In this document: positions 1 through 7,439 of the stretch, in pieces
Layout: each line of letters begins with the position of its first letter
Position numbering within the stretch: the first letter of the stretch is position 1
Source of the DNA: Chitinophagaceae bacterium
GTDB lineage: Bacteria; Bacteroidota; Bacteroidia; Chitinophagales; Chitinophagaceae
Assembly (NCBI GenBank): GCA_017989935.1
Contig: JAGNOY010000033.1
Coordinates: forward strand, 1-12,018
Length of the DNA: 12,018 nt
Reading direction: 5' to 3'
The notes under the pieces: generated by a model
What the model saw: only the letters and a program-made list of their open reading frames with translations
Database searches by the model: none
Told to the model about the DNA's origin: nothing
Made by a program: the position numbers and the translations under genes

Positions 1-4
1 GCAA

Positions 5-127
5 TCACGCTTTTCGTTGCAACTCCTCTTCCGAATCGGCTATAAAGTGTTTATCAATGTTCAAGTGTCTTGAAGCCTCTCGGAATGCGGGGTTTCCACT
101 GCAATCGTTGCCGCAAATACATAGCAA
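5..127 (-). other. Weak open frame or gene remnant at the window edge
   Basis: This is a 40-codon open frame on the minus strand. It could start at a TTG one base after the stop of the IPExxxVDY gene and ends in TGA at 7-5. The translation starts LLCICGNDCSGNPAF and ends SEEELQRKA, with a mixed, protein-like composition and three Cys in its first part, but I recognise no family. The segment 1-128 is about 46% GC by hand count, clearly above the neighbouring gene at roughly 35%, so it may be different or transferred DNA. A plus-strand frame (3-143) is also open, so coding on this strand is not established. It could be a small unannotated gene, the remains of a longer gene, or non-coding sequence. 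Confidence 0.2.
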
Positions 128-128
128 G

Positions 129-569
129 TTACATGATCAATAAATGTTTAGATTTCAATGATTCAATGGGTATATGAAAACAACTATCAATCGAAGAAAT
201 TAATTGCAGTTTCTCTACAATCTGAGCCCTATATGGCATCAAGGCATTATTTCCTTTAAGCAACCATACGTAATCTATATTTTTTAATTCAGGAATTAAA
301 TAGTTGCCTTGTCTTCTGTTGGCAAAAATAAAATGCTCAATCATTTTATCTGGCTCCTGTAAATAATAAATAGGGAAATGACATTCTTTTACCTCAACAT
401 CAAAATCGTGATTTCTCCTAAAATCAAAATTTAATAAAGTTTGAAGTTGCCAGATAAACTTATAAGATGCTAATGGACAAACCAAGCCTAACATCAAACT
501 ATTCTCGAAAAATTCTTCTTCGAGATAGGCCTGATCAAGGACAAGTTTTTTTTGCTTTACAGTTTTCAT
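129..569 (-). CDS. IPExxxVDY family protein
   Basis: This is a 146-residue soluble protein of unknown function, named for a signature conserved in Bacteroidota. The signature appears here as IPELKNIDY at residues 92-100, with Ile in place of Val. It is followed by VWLLKG, and the N-terminal half contains the aromatic-rich stretch SYKFIWQLQTLLNFDF (about 35-50). No signal peptide or membrane segment is visible. I chose the ATG at 569 over an upstream in-frame TTG at 578 because this ATG overlaps the stop of the preceding gene as ATGA, the same arrangement seen at the previous junction. It is the third gene of the murI operon and is probably translated by coupling. The family assignment is strong; no biochemical role is known to me, and the operon does not settle one. 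Confidence 0.85.
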   Translation of the reverse strand: MKTVKQKKLVLDQAYLEEEFFENSLMLGLVCPLASYKFIWQLQTLLNFDFRRNHDFDVEVKECHFPIYYLQEPDKMIEHFIFANRRQGNYLIPELKNIDYVWLLKGNNALMPYRAQIVEKLQLISSIDSCFHIPIESLKSKHLLIM

Positions 570-901
570 GGTTGCCAAAAATGCCTGTTGAAGTCAATAA
601 TTTGATCATCTTTGATTTGCAACCCTTCAGCCTCTAAAAGTTCTTGCATCAGCGTTGGGCTCCCAAAATGATGCTTTCCAGTAAGCAGTCCATGTCTATT
701 CACCACACGATGTGCTGGTACTTTGGGTTTAGCATGATGACTGGCATTCATGGCCCAACCAACCATACGCGCAGTTAAGCGAGTGCCAATTTTTTCTGCA
801 ATAGCTCCATAAGAAGTCACCTTGCCTTTAGGTATTTTTCTGACCAAATCATAAATAGCTGAAATCCAATCATCCTCTCTTCCTTTAACTACTTTGCTCA
901 T
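566..901 (-). CDS. Alkyltransferase-like protein (MGMT family, no active-site Cys)
   Basis: This is a 111-residue protein of the DNA-binding domain family of O6-alkylguanine-DNA alkyltransferases. The methyl-accepting PCHRV motif reads PAHRV (62-66), with Ala63 in place of the nucleophilic Cys, so it cannot take up an alkyl group itself. This is the hallmark of alkyltransferase-like (ATL) proteins, which bind and flip O6-alkylguanine and are known to channel lesions into nucleotide excision repair. The other parts are intact: the helix-turn-helix segment with TSYGAIAEKIGT (29-40), including the base-flipping Tyr31, the arginine-finger region ARMVGWAM with Arg45, and VVNRHGLLTGK after the active-site loop. 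The length is typical for stand-alone ATLs. Its ATG overlaps the murI stop as ATGA, and its own stop overlaps the next ATG the same way. Many pipelines would mislabel it as a methyltransferase. Confidence 0.92.
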   Translation of the reverse strand: MSKVVKGREDDWISAIYDLVRKIPKGKVTSYGAIAEKIGTRLTARMVGWAMNASHHAKPKVPAHRVVNRHGLLTGKHHFGSPTLMQELLEAEGLQIKDDQIIDFNRHFWQP

Positions 902-1710
902 GGTGTTTCATAGTTTAGTCTAACTTCTTCAATATGAACTTGAGTACCATAAAAGACCTTTGTCGTTTTCTCAAAACTTTCAGTGTATTCAGAAACAAAA
1001 AATTGGTCTGCCTTGTTTCGTGTTGGATTTAATAATTTTTGTGCTGTTAAAGATTGTTTCACAGCTTCTGCGACAATTTCGGAGGTGTCAATTATGTCAA
1101 TTTTCTTCTGATAAAATTTTAGTATCTCTTTTTTAATCAAGGGATAGTGAGTACAAGCTAATACCAAGGCATCAATCGATTTAAATCGCCAATTACCTAA
1201 ATATGAATTCACGATGGTTTGTGAGATACTATTATTAAAAAAGCCTTCTTCTATCATGGGTGCTAAGAGGGGAGTCGCCATGGTAACAATTTTCTGACTA
1301 GGTTTCGACAAACTTAACAATGTTTGATGAGCACGACTCTCAATAGTGGGTTTGGTACCAATAATACCTACTTTTTTAAAATCTTGTCTGCTTATGTAAT
1401 CCGTAACGGGTTCAATCACACCAATCACTTCAATTTGTCCTTTATATTTCTCTTGCAAATGCAAACAAGCAACGGCAGAAGCACTATTACAGGCTATCAC
1501 AATAATCTTAGCGCCTTGTGCGATTAAAAATTCGGTAATCTTTAATGAATATTGCAAAATGTGTTCGGCCGATCTGCCACCATAAGGCATATGTTCCGTA
1601 TCGCCAAAATAAATCATTCTTTCTTCAGGAAGGAGTTGGCTAATAGCTTTTGCCACGGTTAAACCACCAATACCCGAATCAAAAATTCCAATAGGTTGTT
1701 TTTTTCTCAT
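898..1710 (-). CDS. murI: Glutamate racemase
   Basis: This cytoplasmic, cofactor-independent enzyme interconverts L- and D-glutamate and supplies D-Glu for the peptidoglycan stem peptide. The 270-residue length is normal. The family motifs are all present: the N-terminal GIFDSGIGGLTV with Asp11 and Ser12, the FGDTEHMPYGGRS loop (36-47), VIACNSASA carrying the first catalytic Cys (Cys74), and LVLACTHYPLI carrying the second (Cys186) followed by Thr-His. Both acid/base cysteines are therefore in place, and the enzyme should be active. The ATG at 1710 is preceded by a promoter-like motif only six bases away. It is the first gene of a three-gene minus-strand operon; its TGA overlaps the start of the ATL gene. 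The link between cell-wall precursor synthesis and the two downstream genes looks like shared transcription rather than a pathway. Confidence 0.97.
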   Translation of the reverse strand: MRKKQPIGIFDSGIGGLTVAKAISQLLPEERMIYFGDTEHMPYGGRSAEHILQYSLKITEFLIAQGAKIIVIACNSASAVACLHLQEKYKGQIEVIGVIEPVTDYISRQDFKKVGIIGTKPTIESRAHQTLLSLSKPSQKIVTMATPLLAPMIEEGFFNNSISQTIVNSYLGNWRFKSIDALVLACTHYPLIKKEILKFYQKKIDIIDTSEIVAEAVKQSLTAQKLLNPTRNKADQFFVSEYTESFEKTTKVFYGTQVHIEEVRLNYETP

Positions 1711-1716
1711 GTGTTA

Positions 1717-1748
1717 CAAATATATTGAATGCTTCGGATACAGATCAA
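1717..1748 (-). promoter_or_regulatory. Putative Bacteroidota-type promoter of the murI operon
   Basis: Read on the minus strand, TTG (1748-1746), a 21-base spacer and TATATTTG (1724-1717) match the Bacteroidota sigma-A consensus TTG-N(17-23)-TAnnTTTG. The -7 element ends six bases before the murI ATG, so the start of transcription would fall at or within a few bases of the start codon. The match is exact, but the sequence is AT-rich and chance matches occur. Confidence 0.5.
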
Positions 1749-1783
1749 AATTTCACAAATTAGTAATATCATAAAATTATTTA

Positions 1784-1791
1784 TATATTCG
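1784..1791 (+). promoter_or_regulatory. Possible -7 element for rny
   Basis: TATATTCG matches the Bacteroidota TAnnTTTG element at all but one position and lies 83 bases before the rny ATG in the 164-base divergent region. No TTG is present at the expected distance upstream, so this is a weak call. If it is used, the rny transcript would have a leader of roughly 75-80 bases. Nothing else recognisable was seen in this intergenic region. Confidence 0.25.
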
Positions 1792-1874
1792 CGGGATTAA
1801 TTTATCAGGCGCAATGAAGAGCATGAACATCTTGTTAAATGGTAAATTTTGTCTAATGAAAACTAAAATAAAAC

Positions 1875-3440
1875 ATGGATCCAATAATAATCACTGTGGT
1901 TGCTGCCATTGTAGCACTGCTTATAGGGCTAATTGCCGGAAAACTAATTTTTAATAAAAATACGCAAAAACTTATAGACGATGCCACTCAACAGGCAGAT
2001 AGAATTATAAAAGACGGACAAACACAAGCAGAAACATTAAAAGAAAAGAAATTACTTGAAGCTAAAGAGAATTTTCTTCAATTAAAGTCTGAACATGAAA
2101 AAGCTGTCCTTCAAAGTTCACAAAAAGTTGCAGAAGGTGAGAATCGAATTAAACAAAAAGAGAAAGATTTAAACGATAAAACCCAACTTGCTCAAAAACA
2201 AATTCAAGAGTATGATCAGAAAAAAGTAAACTTGGATAGGCAATTAGATAATGTGGCTAAAAAGCAAGAAGACTTATCTAAGCAACACGATGAACACATC
2301 AAACGTCTTGAGAAAGTAGCTAATTTAAAGGCCGAAGATGCCAAAGCAGAATTGATTGAAGCGATAAAAAATGAGGCTAAATCAGACGCGATGGCTCATG
2401 TGCAAGAAATCATGGAAGAGGCTAAAACTAAAGCCAACAAAGAAGCCAAGAAAATTATTATTCAAACTATCCAAAGAACAGCTGCTGAAACAGCCATTGA
2501 AAATGCGATTACAGTGTTTAATCTGGAAAGTGATGATATTAAAGGACAAATCATTGGGCGTGAAGGAAGAAATATCAGGGCTTTAGAAGCAGCAACAGGT
2601 GTAGATCTAGTAGTAGATGATACACCAGAGGCTATTATTTTAAGTAGTTTTGATCCATTGCGTCGAGAAATTGCACGCTTGTCATTACAACGATTGGTGC
2701 AAGATGGTCGTATGCATCCTGCTCGTATTGAAGAAGTGGTAGAAAAAACCAAGAAGCAAATCGAAGAACAAGTGATGGAAATAGGAGAGCGCACGGTCAT
2801 AGAACTAGGCGTTCATGGTTTGCATAAAGAATTAATTCGTATGGTTGGAAGAATGCGATTCAGATCTTCTTATGGCCAAAACTTATTAATGCATTCAAGA
2901 GAAACAGCCAATCTTTGTGCCATCATGGCCTCGGAACTAGGGTTAAATCCAAAATTAGCAAAGCGTGCCGGCTTATTACATGATATCGGCAAAGTACCTG
3001 ATGAAGAAACAGAACTATCTCATGCTTTGTTAGGTGCAAAATTAGCCGAGAAATATGGCGAACATCCTTCGGTGGTAAATGCCATTGGTGCTCACCACGA
3101 TGAAATGGAAATGAGTTATGTGATTTCTCCCATCATTCAAGCTTGTGATGCGATAAGCGGTGCAAGACCAGGTGCTCGTCGTGAAATCATGCAGAGCTAT
3201 TTAGAGCGTATCAAAGATTTAGAAACGATGGCTTTAAATTATACCGGTGTTGAAAAGGCTTATGCAATTCAAGCAGGCCGTGAGTTAAGAGTAATTGTTG
3301 AGGCCGAAAAAGTAACTGATGCTGAAAGCGATAAATTGTCATTTGAGATTGCAGAACGAATACAAAAAGAAATGCAATATCCTGGACAAATTAAAGTCAC
3401 GGTGATTCGTGAAAAAAGAGCGGTCAATATTGCACGATAA
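1875..3440 (+). CDS. rny: Ribonuclease Y
   Basis: This is a membrane-anchored endoribonuclease that starts mRNA decay. The 521-residue length is the standard size. An N-terminal transmembrane helix (about 3-24, ITVVAAIVALLIGLIAG) is followed by a long charged coiled coil (about 30-205) rich in Lys, Glu and Gln. A KH RNA-binding domain comes next (about 210-275), with its GxxG-type loop in IIGREGRNIR near 225. The HD-type metallohydrolase domain contains His340 (LMHSRETA), the His369-Asp370 pair in LLHDIGK, His407-His408 in GAHHDE, and Asp425 in QACDAISGARPGARRE. All metal ligands expected for the family are seen. The ATG at 1875 sits after an A-rich stretch without a Shine-Dalgarno sequence, usual for the phylum. 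It is divergent from murI and stands alone; the gene that follows is 158 bases away and unrelated in function. Confidence 0.97.
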   Translation: MDPIIITVVAAIVALLIGLIAGKLIFNKNTQKLIDDATQQADRIIKDGQTQAETLKEKKLLEAKENFLQLKSEHEKAVLQSSQKVAEGENRIKQKEKDLNDKTQLAQKQIQEYDQKKVNLDRQLDNVAKKQEDLSKQHDEHIKRLEKVANLKAEDAKAELIEAIKNEAKSDAMAHVQEIMEEAKTKANKEAKKIIIQTIQRTAAETAIENAITVFNLESDDIKGQIIGREGRNIRALEAATGVDLVVDDTPEAIILSSFDPLRREIARLSLQRLVQDGRMHPARIEEVVEKTKKQIEEQVMEIGERTVIELGVHGLHKELIRMVGRMRFRSSYGQNLLMHSRETANLCAIMASELGLNPKLAKRAGLLHDIGKVPDEETELSHALLGAKLAEKYGEHPSVVNAIGAHHDEMEMSYVISPIIQACDAISGARPGARREIMQSYLERIKDLETMALNYTGVEKAYAIQAGRELRVIVEAEKVTDAESDKLSFEIAERIQKEMQYPGQIKVTVIREKRAVNIAR

Positions 3441-3465
3441 TTTTCTATAAACCCTAATCACCGTG
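3398..3465. repeat. 10-base inverted repeat across the rny stop codon
   Basis: CACGGTGATT (3398-3407) and AATCACCGTG (3456-3465) are perfect reverse complements separated by 48 bases. The left arm is inside rny near its 3' end and the right arm is just after the stop. No T-run follows, so this is not a standard intrinsic terminator. A competing 6-base pair, TGCACG (3431-3436) with CGTGCA (3462-3467), uses part of the same right arm. Confidence 0.4.
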
Positions 3466-3487
3466 CATCTTAGCATTTTACCGTTCA

Positions 3488-3499
3488 AATGAATTCATT
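3488..3499. repeat. 12-base palindrome in the rny-receptor gap
   Basis: AATGAATTCATT is a perfect 12-base palindrome in the 158-base gap, about 100 bases before the receptor gene. It could be an operator half-site pair or chance in AT-rich DNA. No second copy was noticed nearby. Confidence 0.2.
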
Positions 3500-3567
3500 G
3501 ACTGCATTTCCAAAAAATAAATAATAACTTTTAAATAAAAGTCATTTCAATAACCATAACTTTAACA

Positions 3568-3575
3568 TATATTTA
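3568..3575 (+). promoter_or_regulatory. Possible -7 element for the receptor-cargo-PorV operon
   Basis: TATATTTA differs from TAnnTTTG only in the last base and lies 23 bases before the receptor ATG. No TTG is found 17-23 bases upstream, so the site is supported only by its position at the head of a new transcription unit. Confidence 0.25.
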
Positions 3576-3598
3576 CGACCTAATAATATTTTTACAAT

Positions 3599-6500
3599 AT
3601 GATTAAGATAATTAGACTACTCGCATTATTTTTATTGATTTCAAATTTGGCCTTTGCTCAAGCCTCACAATCTGGTGAAATTTATGGACGTGTTTTAGAT
3701 GAAAAAAAGCAACCATTAGATTTTGCTTCTGTAACTGCTTCAGAAGGTGGAATTACTAAAGGAGGTGGAAAAACTGATTTGAATGGTAATTATAAGATTA
3801 AACCATTAGCACCTGGTAAATACTCTGTAAGAATATCTTTTGCTGGCTATCAAACTCAAGAAATCCAAAATGTCATAGTGAAGGCAGATGGTAGAACAGA
3901 AGTTGATTTTAGTATGGAAAAAAAGGTACAAAGTGCCGTTAAAGGAGATTCTGGTATTGTAATTAAGACATACAAGATTAAATTAATTGATAAGGATAAT
4001 GCTGGTACAAAAGCCATTGGCCGAGAAGAAATGCGTAAGTCTGCAACAAATTCAACTGGTGACTTTGCCTCGTTACAAGCAGGCGCTTACCAAAAAAAGA
4101 GTGGAGATCAGGGCCTTAGCTTAGGTGGAGATAGAAGTTCAGGTACCTTATACATTGTAGATGGTATTCCAATTCGATCTGGTAGAGGATCTGTAAATTT
4201 TCCTCCTGGAACCATAGATCAGCTTGAATTGATTTCAAATGGTATGTCTGCAAAATATGGTAATGCAACAGGTGGGGTAGTAGGTATCACATTAAGAGGT
4301 ATTCAAAGAAAATTTGGTGGTAGTTTACAGATGCAACATTCTGTAGAAGGATTTAACAATAATCTTATCTCATTAGATTTAGCTGGTCCCTTATTAAGTG
4401 TGAAGAAAGGTTCAGTGAAAAGACCAGTTCTTGGATTCTCCTTAAATGCCTCTTATACTTATGATAAAGACGGCAATCCTAATTTTGACAAGAATTATCG
4501 TGTAAAACCTGAGGTTTTAAAAAGAATTCAAGCAAACCCATTAATTGGCAATCCATCTGGAGCAGGTAATTTTGTAAGAGCAGCCGAAACTTTGACTGCT
4601 GCTGATTTTGAGCAAGTTAAAAACAAAGAGAATGCTTCAGGTTGGGGAACTAACTTAAATTTGAAATTGGATTACCAACCTTCAGAAAATGTCGCTATCA
4701 CTGCATTTACTAATATGGTTTATGGCAAATCAAACTCATACTCATTCTTTAATTCAGTCTTTTCACCTGAGGCTAATACAAATACATCAAGTCTTTCAAG
4801 TAGAAGTTTTTTACGTTTAACACAAAAATTAGGTAAGTCTAGTGCACAAACAAAAATTGACGATAAAAAATCGCCAGTAACTAATGCTTATTATGCTATT
4901 CAATTTATTTACCAAAAAGATAAATCAGATAGTTATAATCCGAATCATGGGAAAAATATTTTTGATTACAACTATATAGGTAAATTCACCACACATCGTA
5001 GTCCTTTCTATTTTAAGGATACAGCAAAAGGTGGGTATGAAGGAATAGAATATCAAGGAGATTTTGTAGACTCCACAACTTTTGTTCCTGGTGGGAAAAA
5101 CCCAATCATGGAAAATTATACAAAAGCGATTTTCGCAGATGATAGATTCTTTGTACAAACTATCAATGATGTTTCTGCTTACAATGCCCTAATCAATGGA
5201 GCAGGACCTACTTCAACTTATGGAGGTTTATTTTCAGGAGTAGGCGCGCAACCTGCTAGTTATTCATATAATGATGCTGATCAGGTTAACGTAAACCTAG
5301 AAGCATCATTTGATATTGAACAAGGCGCAAATAATCCTAAATTAAAGGATAAAATTACTCATAATATTCAATTCGGTCTAAGCTATGAACAAAGAACCTC
5401 TCGTTCTTATGCCTTAGGAAATTTATGGAATGTGATGAGATTGAATACAAATCGTCAAATTGCGAATTTAGATAAAGAAAATCCTCAATTTTGGATAGGT
5501 GGACAAAAATATTCTTTTCAAGATTTGGAAGATGGAATCATTCAAATGAGCCCATTCGATACGATTAAATATGATCGTTTGTATGTAGGTAATGATCAAT
5601 CTCGATTTGATAAAGAATTAAGAAAATCTCTTTATGGTTCCGAAGAAAATTTGAGTGTAATTGATATTGATAACCTTGATCCAAAAACCTTCAATTTAAA
5701 TATGTTCTCTGCGGATGATCTATTTAATGATGGAAATGATGCTGTTAGCTATTCTGGTTATGATTACTTAGGAAAGAAATTGAGTAAGCAACCTAGCTTC
5801 AATGATTTTTGGACTAAGAAGGATGCTAGAGGTGATTATGAAAGACCAGTTGGTGCGTTTAGACCTATTTATATGGCTGGTTATATTTTAGACAAATTTT
5901 CATATAAAGATTTAAGTTTTAATATTGGTTTACGTGTAGACAGATATGATGCCAATCAAAAAGTTTTGAAAGATCCTTATTCTTTGTATGGTGTTAGAAA
6001 AATAGGTGATTTGAAATCTTCAGATAAATTTAATCTACCAACAGATAAAACTGACAATGACAAGGTGGCACCATTGCCTTCTAGTTTTGACAAAGATTAT
6101 GTAATGTATGTAGATAATAATCAATCTGGAACACCAACCATTGTCGGTTATCGCAAAGGAGATGTTTGGTATGATCCGTTTGGAAAGGAAATTGCAGATC
6201 CGACTATTTTATCAGGTTTATATGGAGGTGGTCAACCTATTCAGCCTTGGCTTGTAAATAAAACCGATAGTATTAAAAGTAAGACATTCAATCCAAATAA
6301 TTCATTTCAGGATTATAAACCTCAAGTTGTTTTGTCTCCAAGGATTAAATTTTCATTTCCAATTTCTGATGCAGCCTTATTTTATGGTAACTATGATGTA
6401 GTCGCCCAGCAACCTAGTTCTAACAGCTTTGCAACTCCAGATGATTATTATTATTTAGCAGAACGCCAATCAGGCATTAATAATGCCAATCTTCAAATGG

Positions 6501-7405
6501 AGAAAGGGGTAAATTACTCATTAGGATACGCACAGAAATTATCTAAATCTTCTGCACTTACAATAGAAGCAACTTATCGTGAAAGAAGAAATCAAATTCA
6601 AATTCAACGATTTACTTTGGCTTATCCAATCTCTTATGTGTCTACAGGGAATAGAGACTTCTCTTCAACAAAGGCTATGACAGTTAGGTTTGATTTCAGA
6701 AGAAGTGGGCCTTTAAAATTAAACATCGATTATACCCTTCAATTTGCAGAAGGAACTGGTTCAAATTCAACTTCACAATCATCTCTGTTAGCTTCTGGCC
6801 AACCTAACCTAAGAACAGTGTTCCCATTAGAAGTTGATTCACGACATAATTTAAATATAAGAATTGATTATAGATACGAAGGAGATAATTTAGGACCAAA
6901 AATTGGTAAATTCCACCCTTTCCAAGATGCTGGAATAAATTTCATCATTCGTACAAGAAGTGGAGAACCATATACTCGCGCAGCACTAGCCACGCCACTT
7001 GTAGGCGGTGACTTTAATAGTACGCCAATAGTAGGTACAGTTAATGGTTCACGGCTGCCTTGGAATTCTGAATTAGGATTGCGTGTTGATAAAGCAGTTA
7101 GAGTGATGAATGTAAAAGCTAAATCTAATAAAGATGGAATAGTAACAAGGGAAGCTAAGCCAATTTATGTGAATCTGTATTGCTTAATCAATAATTTATT
7201 AAATCAACGAAATATTTTAGGTGTATATGGTTATACTGGATCAGGAACAGATGACGGATATTTAAATTCTCCTCAAGGTCAGCAGTATCTAAGTAGACAA
7301 CAATTTAAACAATCTTACACAGATATTTACAATATGAGATTATTAAACCCAGGTAACTTCAACAATCCTAGAAGAATCAACTTCGGTTTGACATTCGATT
7401 TTTAA
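3599..7405 (+). CDS. TonB-dependent outer-membrane receptor with N-terminal CarboxypepD-reg-like domain
   Basis: This is a 1268-residue outer-membrane transporter of the SusC/TonB-dependent receptor type. A signal peptide (about 1-20, cleavage after LAFA) precedes a carboxypeptidase-regulatory-like beta-sandwich (about 25-108; GEIYGRVLDEKKQPLDFASV, then TDLNGNYKIKPLAPGKYSVR). The plug domain follows (about 145-240), with the typical LYIVDGIPI around 184-192, the IDQLELISNGMSAKYGNATGG segment ending the plug, and then a large beta-barrel. The protein ends in Phe (INFGLTFDF), as outer-membrane barrels do. Such receptors import ligands using TonB energy. No SusD-like lipoprotein gene follows. 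Instead the next gene, 34 bases away, is a T9SS-type secreted protein, so a polysaccharide-uptake role is not supported. The substrate is unknown. The long Asp/Asn/Tyr-rich barrel implies large surface loops. Reading frame and ends are clean. Confidence 0.93.
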   Translation: MIKIIRLLALFLLISNLAFAQASQSGEIYGRVLDEKKQPLDFASVTASEGGITKGGGKTDLNGNYKIKPLAPGKYSVRISFAGYQTQEIQNVIVKADGRTEVDFSMEKKVQSAVKGDSGIVIKTYKIKLIDKDNAGTKAIGREEMRKSATNSTGDFASLQAGAYQKKSGDQGLSLGGDRSSGTLYIVDGIPIRSGRGSVNFPPGTIDQLELISNGMSAKYGNATGGVVGITLRGIQRKFGGSLQMQHSVEGFNNNLISLDLAGPLLSVKKGSVKRPVLGFSLNASYTYDKDGNPNFDKNYRVKPEVLKRIQANPLIGNPSGAGNFVRAAETLTAADFEQVKNKENASGWGTNLNLKLDYQPSENVAITAFTNMVYGKSNSYSFFNSVFSPEANTNTSSLSSRSFLRLTQKLGKSSAQTKIDDKKSPVTNAYYAIQFIYQKDKSDSYNPNHGKNIFDYNYIGKFTTHRSPFYFKDTAKGGYEGIEYQGDFVDSTTFVPGGKNPIMENYTKAIFADDRFFVQTINDVSAYNALINGAGPTSTYGGLFSGVGAQPASYSYNDADQVNVNLEASFDIEQGANNPKLKDKITHNIQFGLSYEQRTSRSYALGNLWNVMRLNTNRQIANLDKENPQFWIGGQKYSFQDLEDGIIQMSPFDTIKYDRLYVGNDQSRFDKELRKSLYGSEENLSVIDIDNLDPKTFNLNMFSADDLFNDGNDAVSYSGYDYLGKKLSKQPSFNDFWTKKDARGDYERPVGAFRPIYMAGYILDKFSYKDLSFNIGLRVDRYDANQKVLKDPYSLYGVRKIGDLKSSDKFNLPTDKTDNDKVAPLPSSFDKDYVMYVDNNQSGTPTIVGYRKGDVWYDPFGKEIADPTILSGLYGGGQPIQPWLVNKTDSIKSKTFNPNNSFQDYKPQVVLSPRIKFSFPISDAALFYGNYDVVAQQPSSNSFATPDDYYYLAERQSGINNANLQMEKGVNYSLGYAQKLSKSSALTIEATYRERRNQIQIQRFTLAYPISYVSTGNRDFSSTKAMTVRFDFRRSGPLKLNIDYTLQFAEGTGSNSTSQSSLLASGQPNLRTVFPLEVDSRHNLNIRIDYRYEGDNLGPKIGKFHPFQDAGINFIIRTRSGEPYTRAALATPLVGGDFNSTPIVGTVNGSRLPWNSELGLRVDKAVRVMNVKAKSNKDGIVTREAKPIYVNLYCLINNLLNQRNILGVYGYTGSGTDDGYLNSPQGQQYLSRQQFKQSYTDIYNMRLLNPGNFNNPRRINFGLTFDF

Positions 7406-7439
7406 AATTAATTGACTTAAATAAATTTGATATAATATC

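Noticed and set aside
566..901. Annotation as active methylated-DNA-cysteine methyltransferase
   Set aside because: The acceptor Cys is replaced by Ala in PAHRV, so transferase activity is not possible by the known mechanism.
1324..1527. Plus-strand open frame of 67 codons inside murI
   Set aside because: It lies fully antisense to a well-supported glutamate racemase, and its translation resembles no protein family.
1814..1954. 46-codon plus-strand frame (MKSMNILLNG...) overlapping the rny start
   Set aside because: Its Cys/His-rich second half comes from reading rny out of frame; there is no sign of selection or a ribosome binding site. A leader-peptide role cannot be excluded but has no support.
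2462..2800. Minus-strand open frame of 112 codons inside rny
   Set aside because: It is antisense to the KH region of RNase Y, Ser/Arg-rich and typical of a shadow frame.
7422..7429. Perfect TAAATTTG (-7 type motif) in the receptor-cargo gap
   Set aside because: No TTG at a suitable distance upstream (nearest are 7 and 31 bases away), and the gap is AT-rich, so an internal promoter is not supported beyond the single motif.
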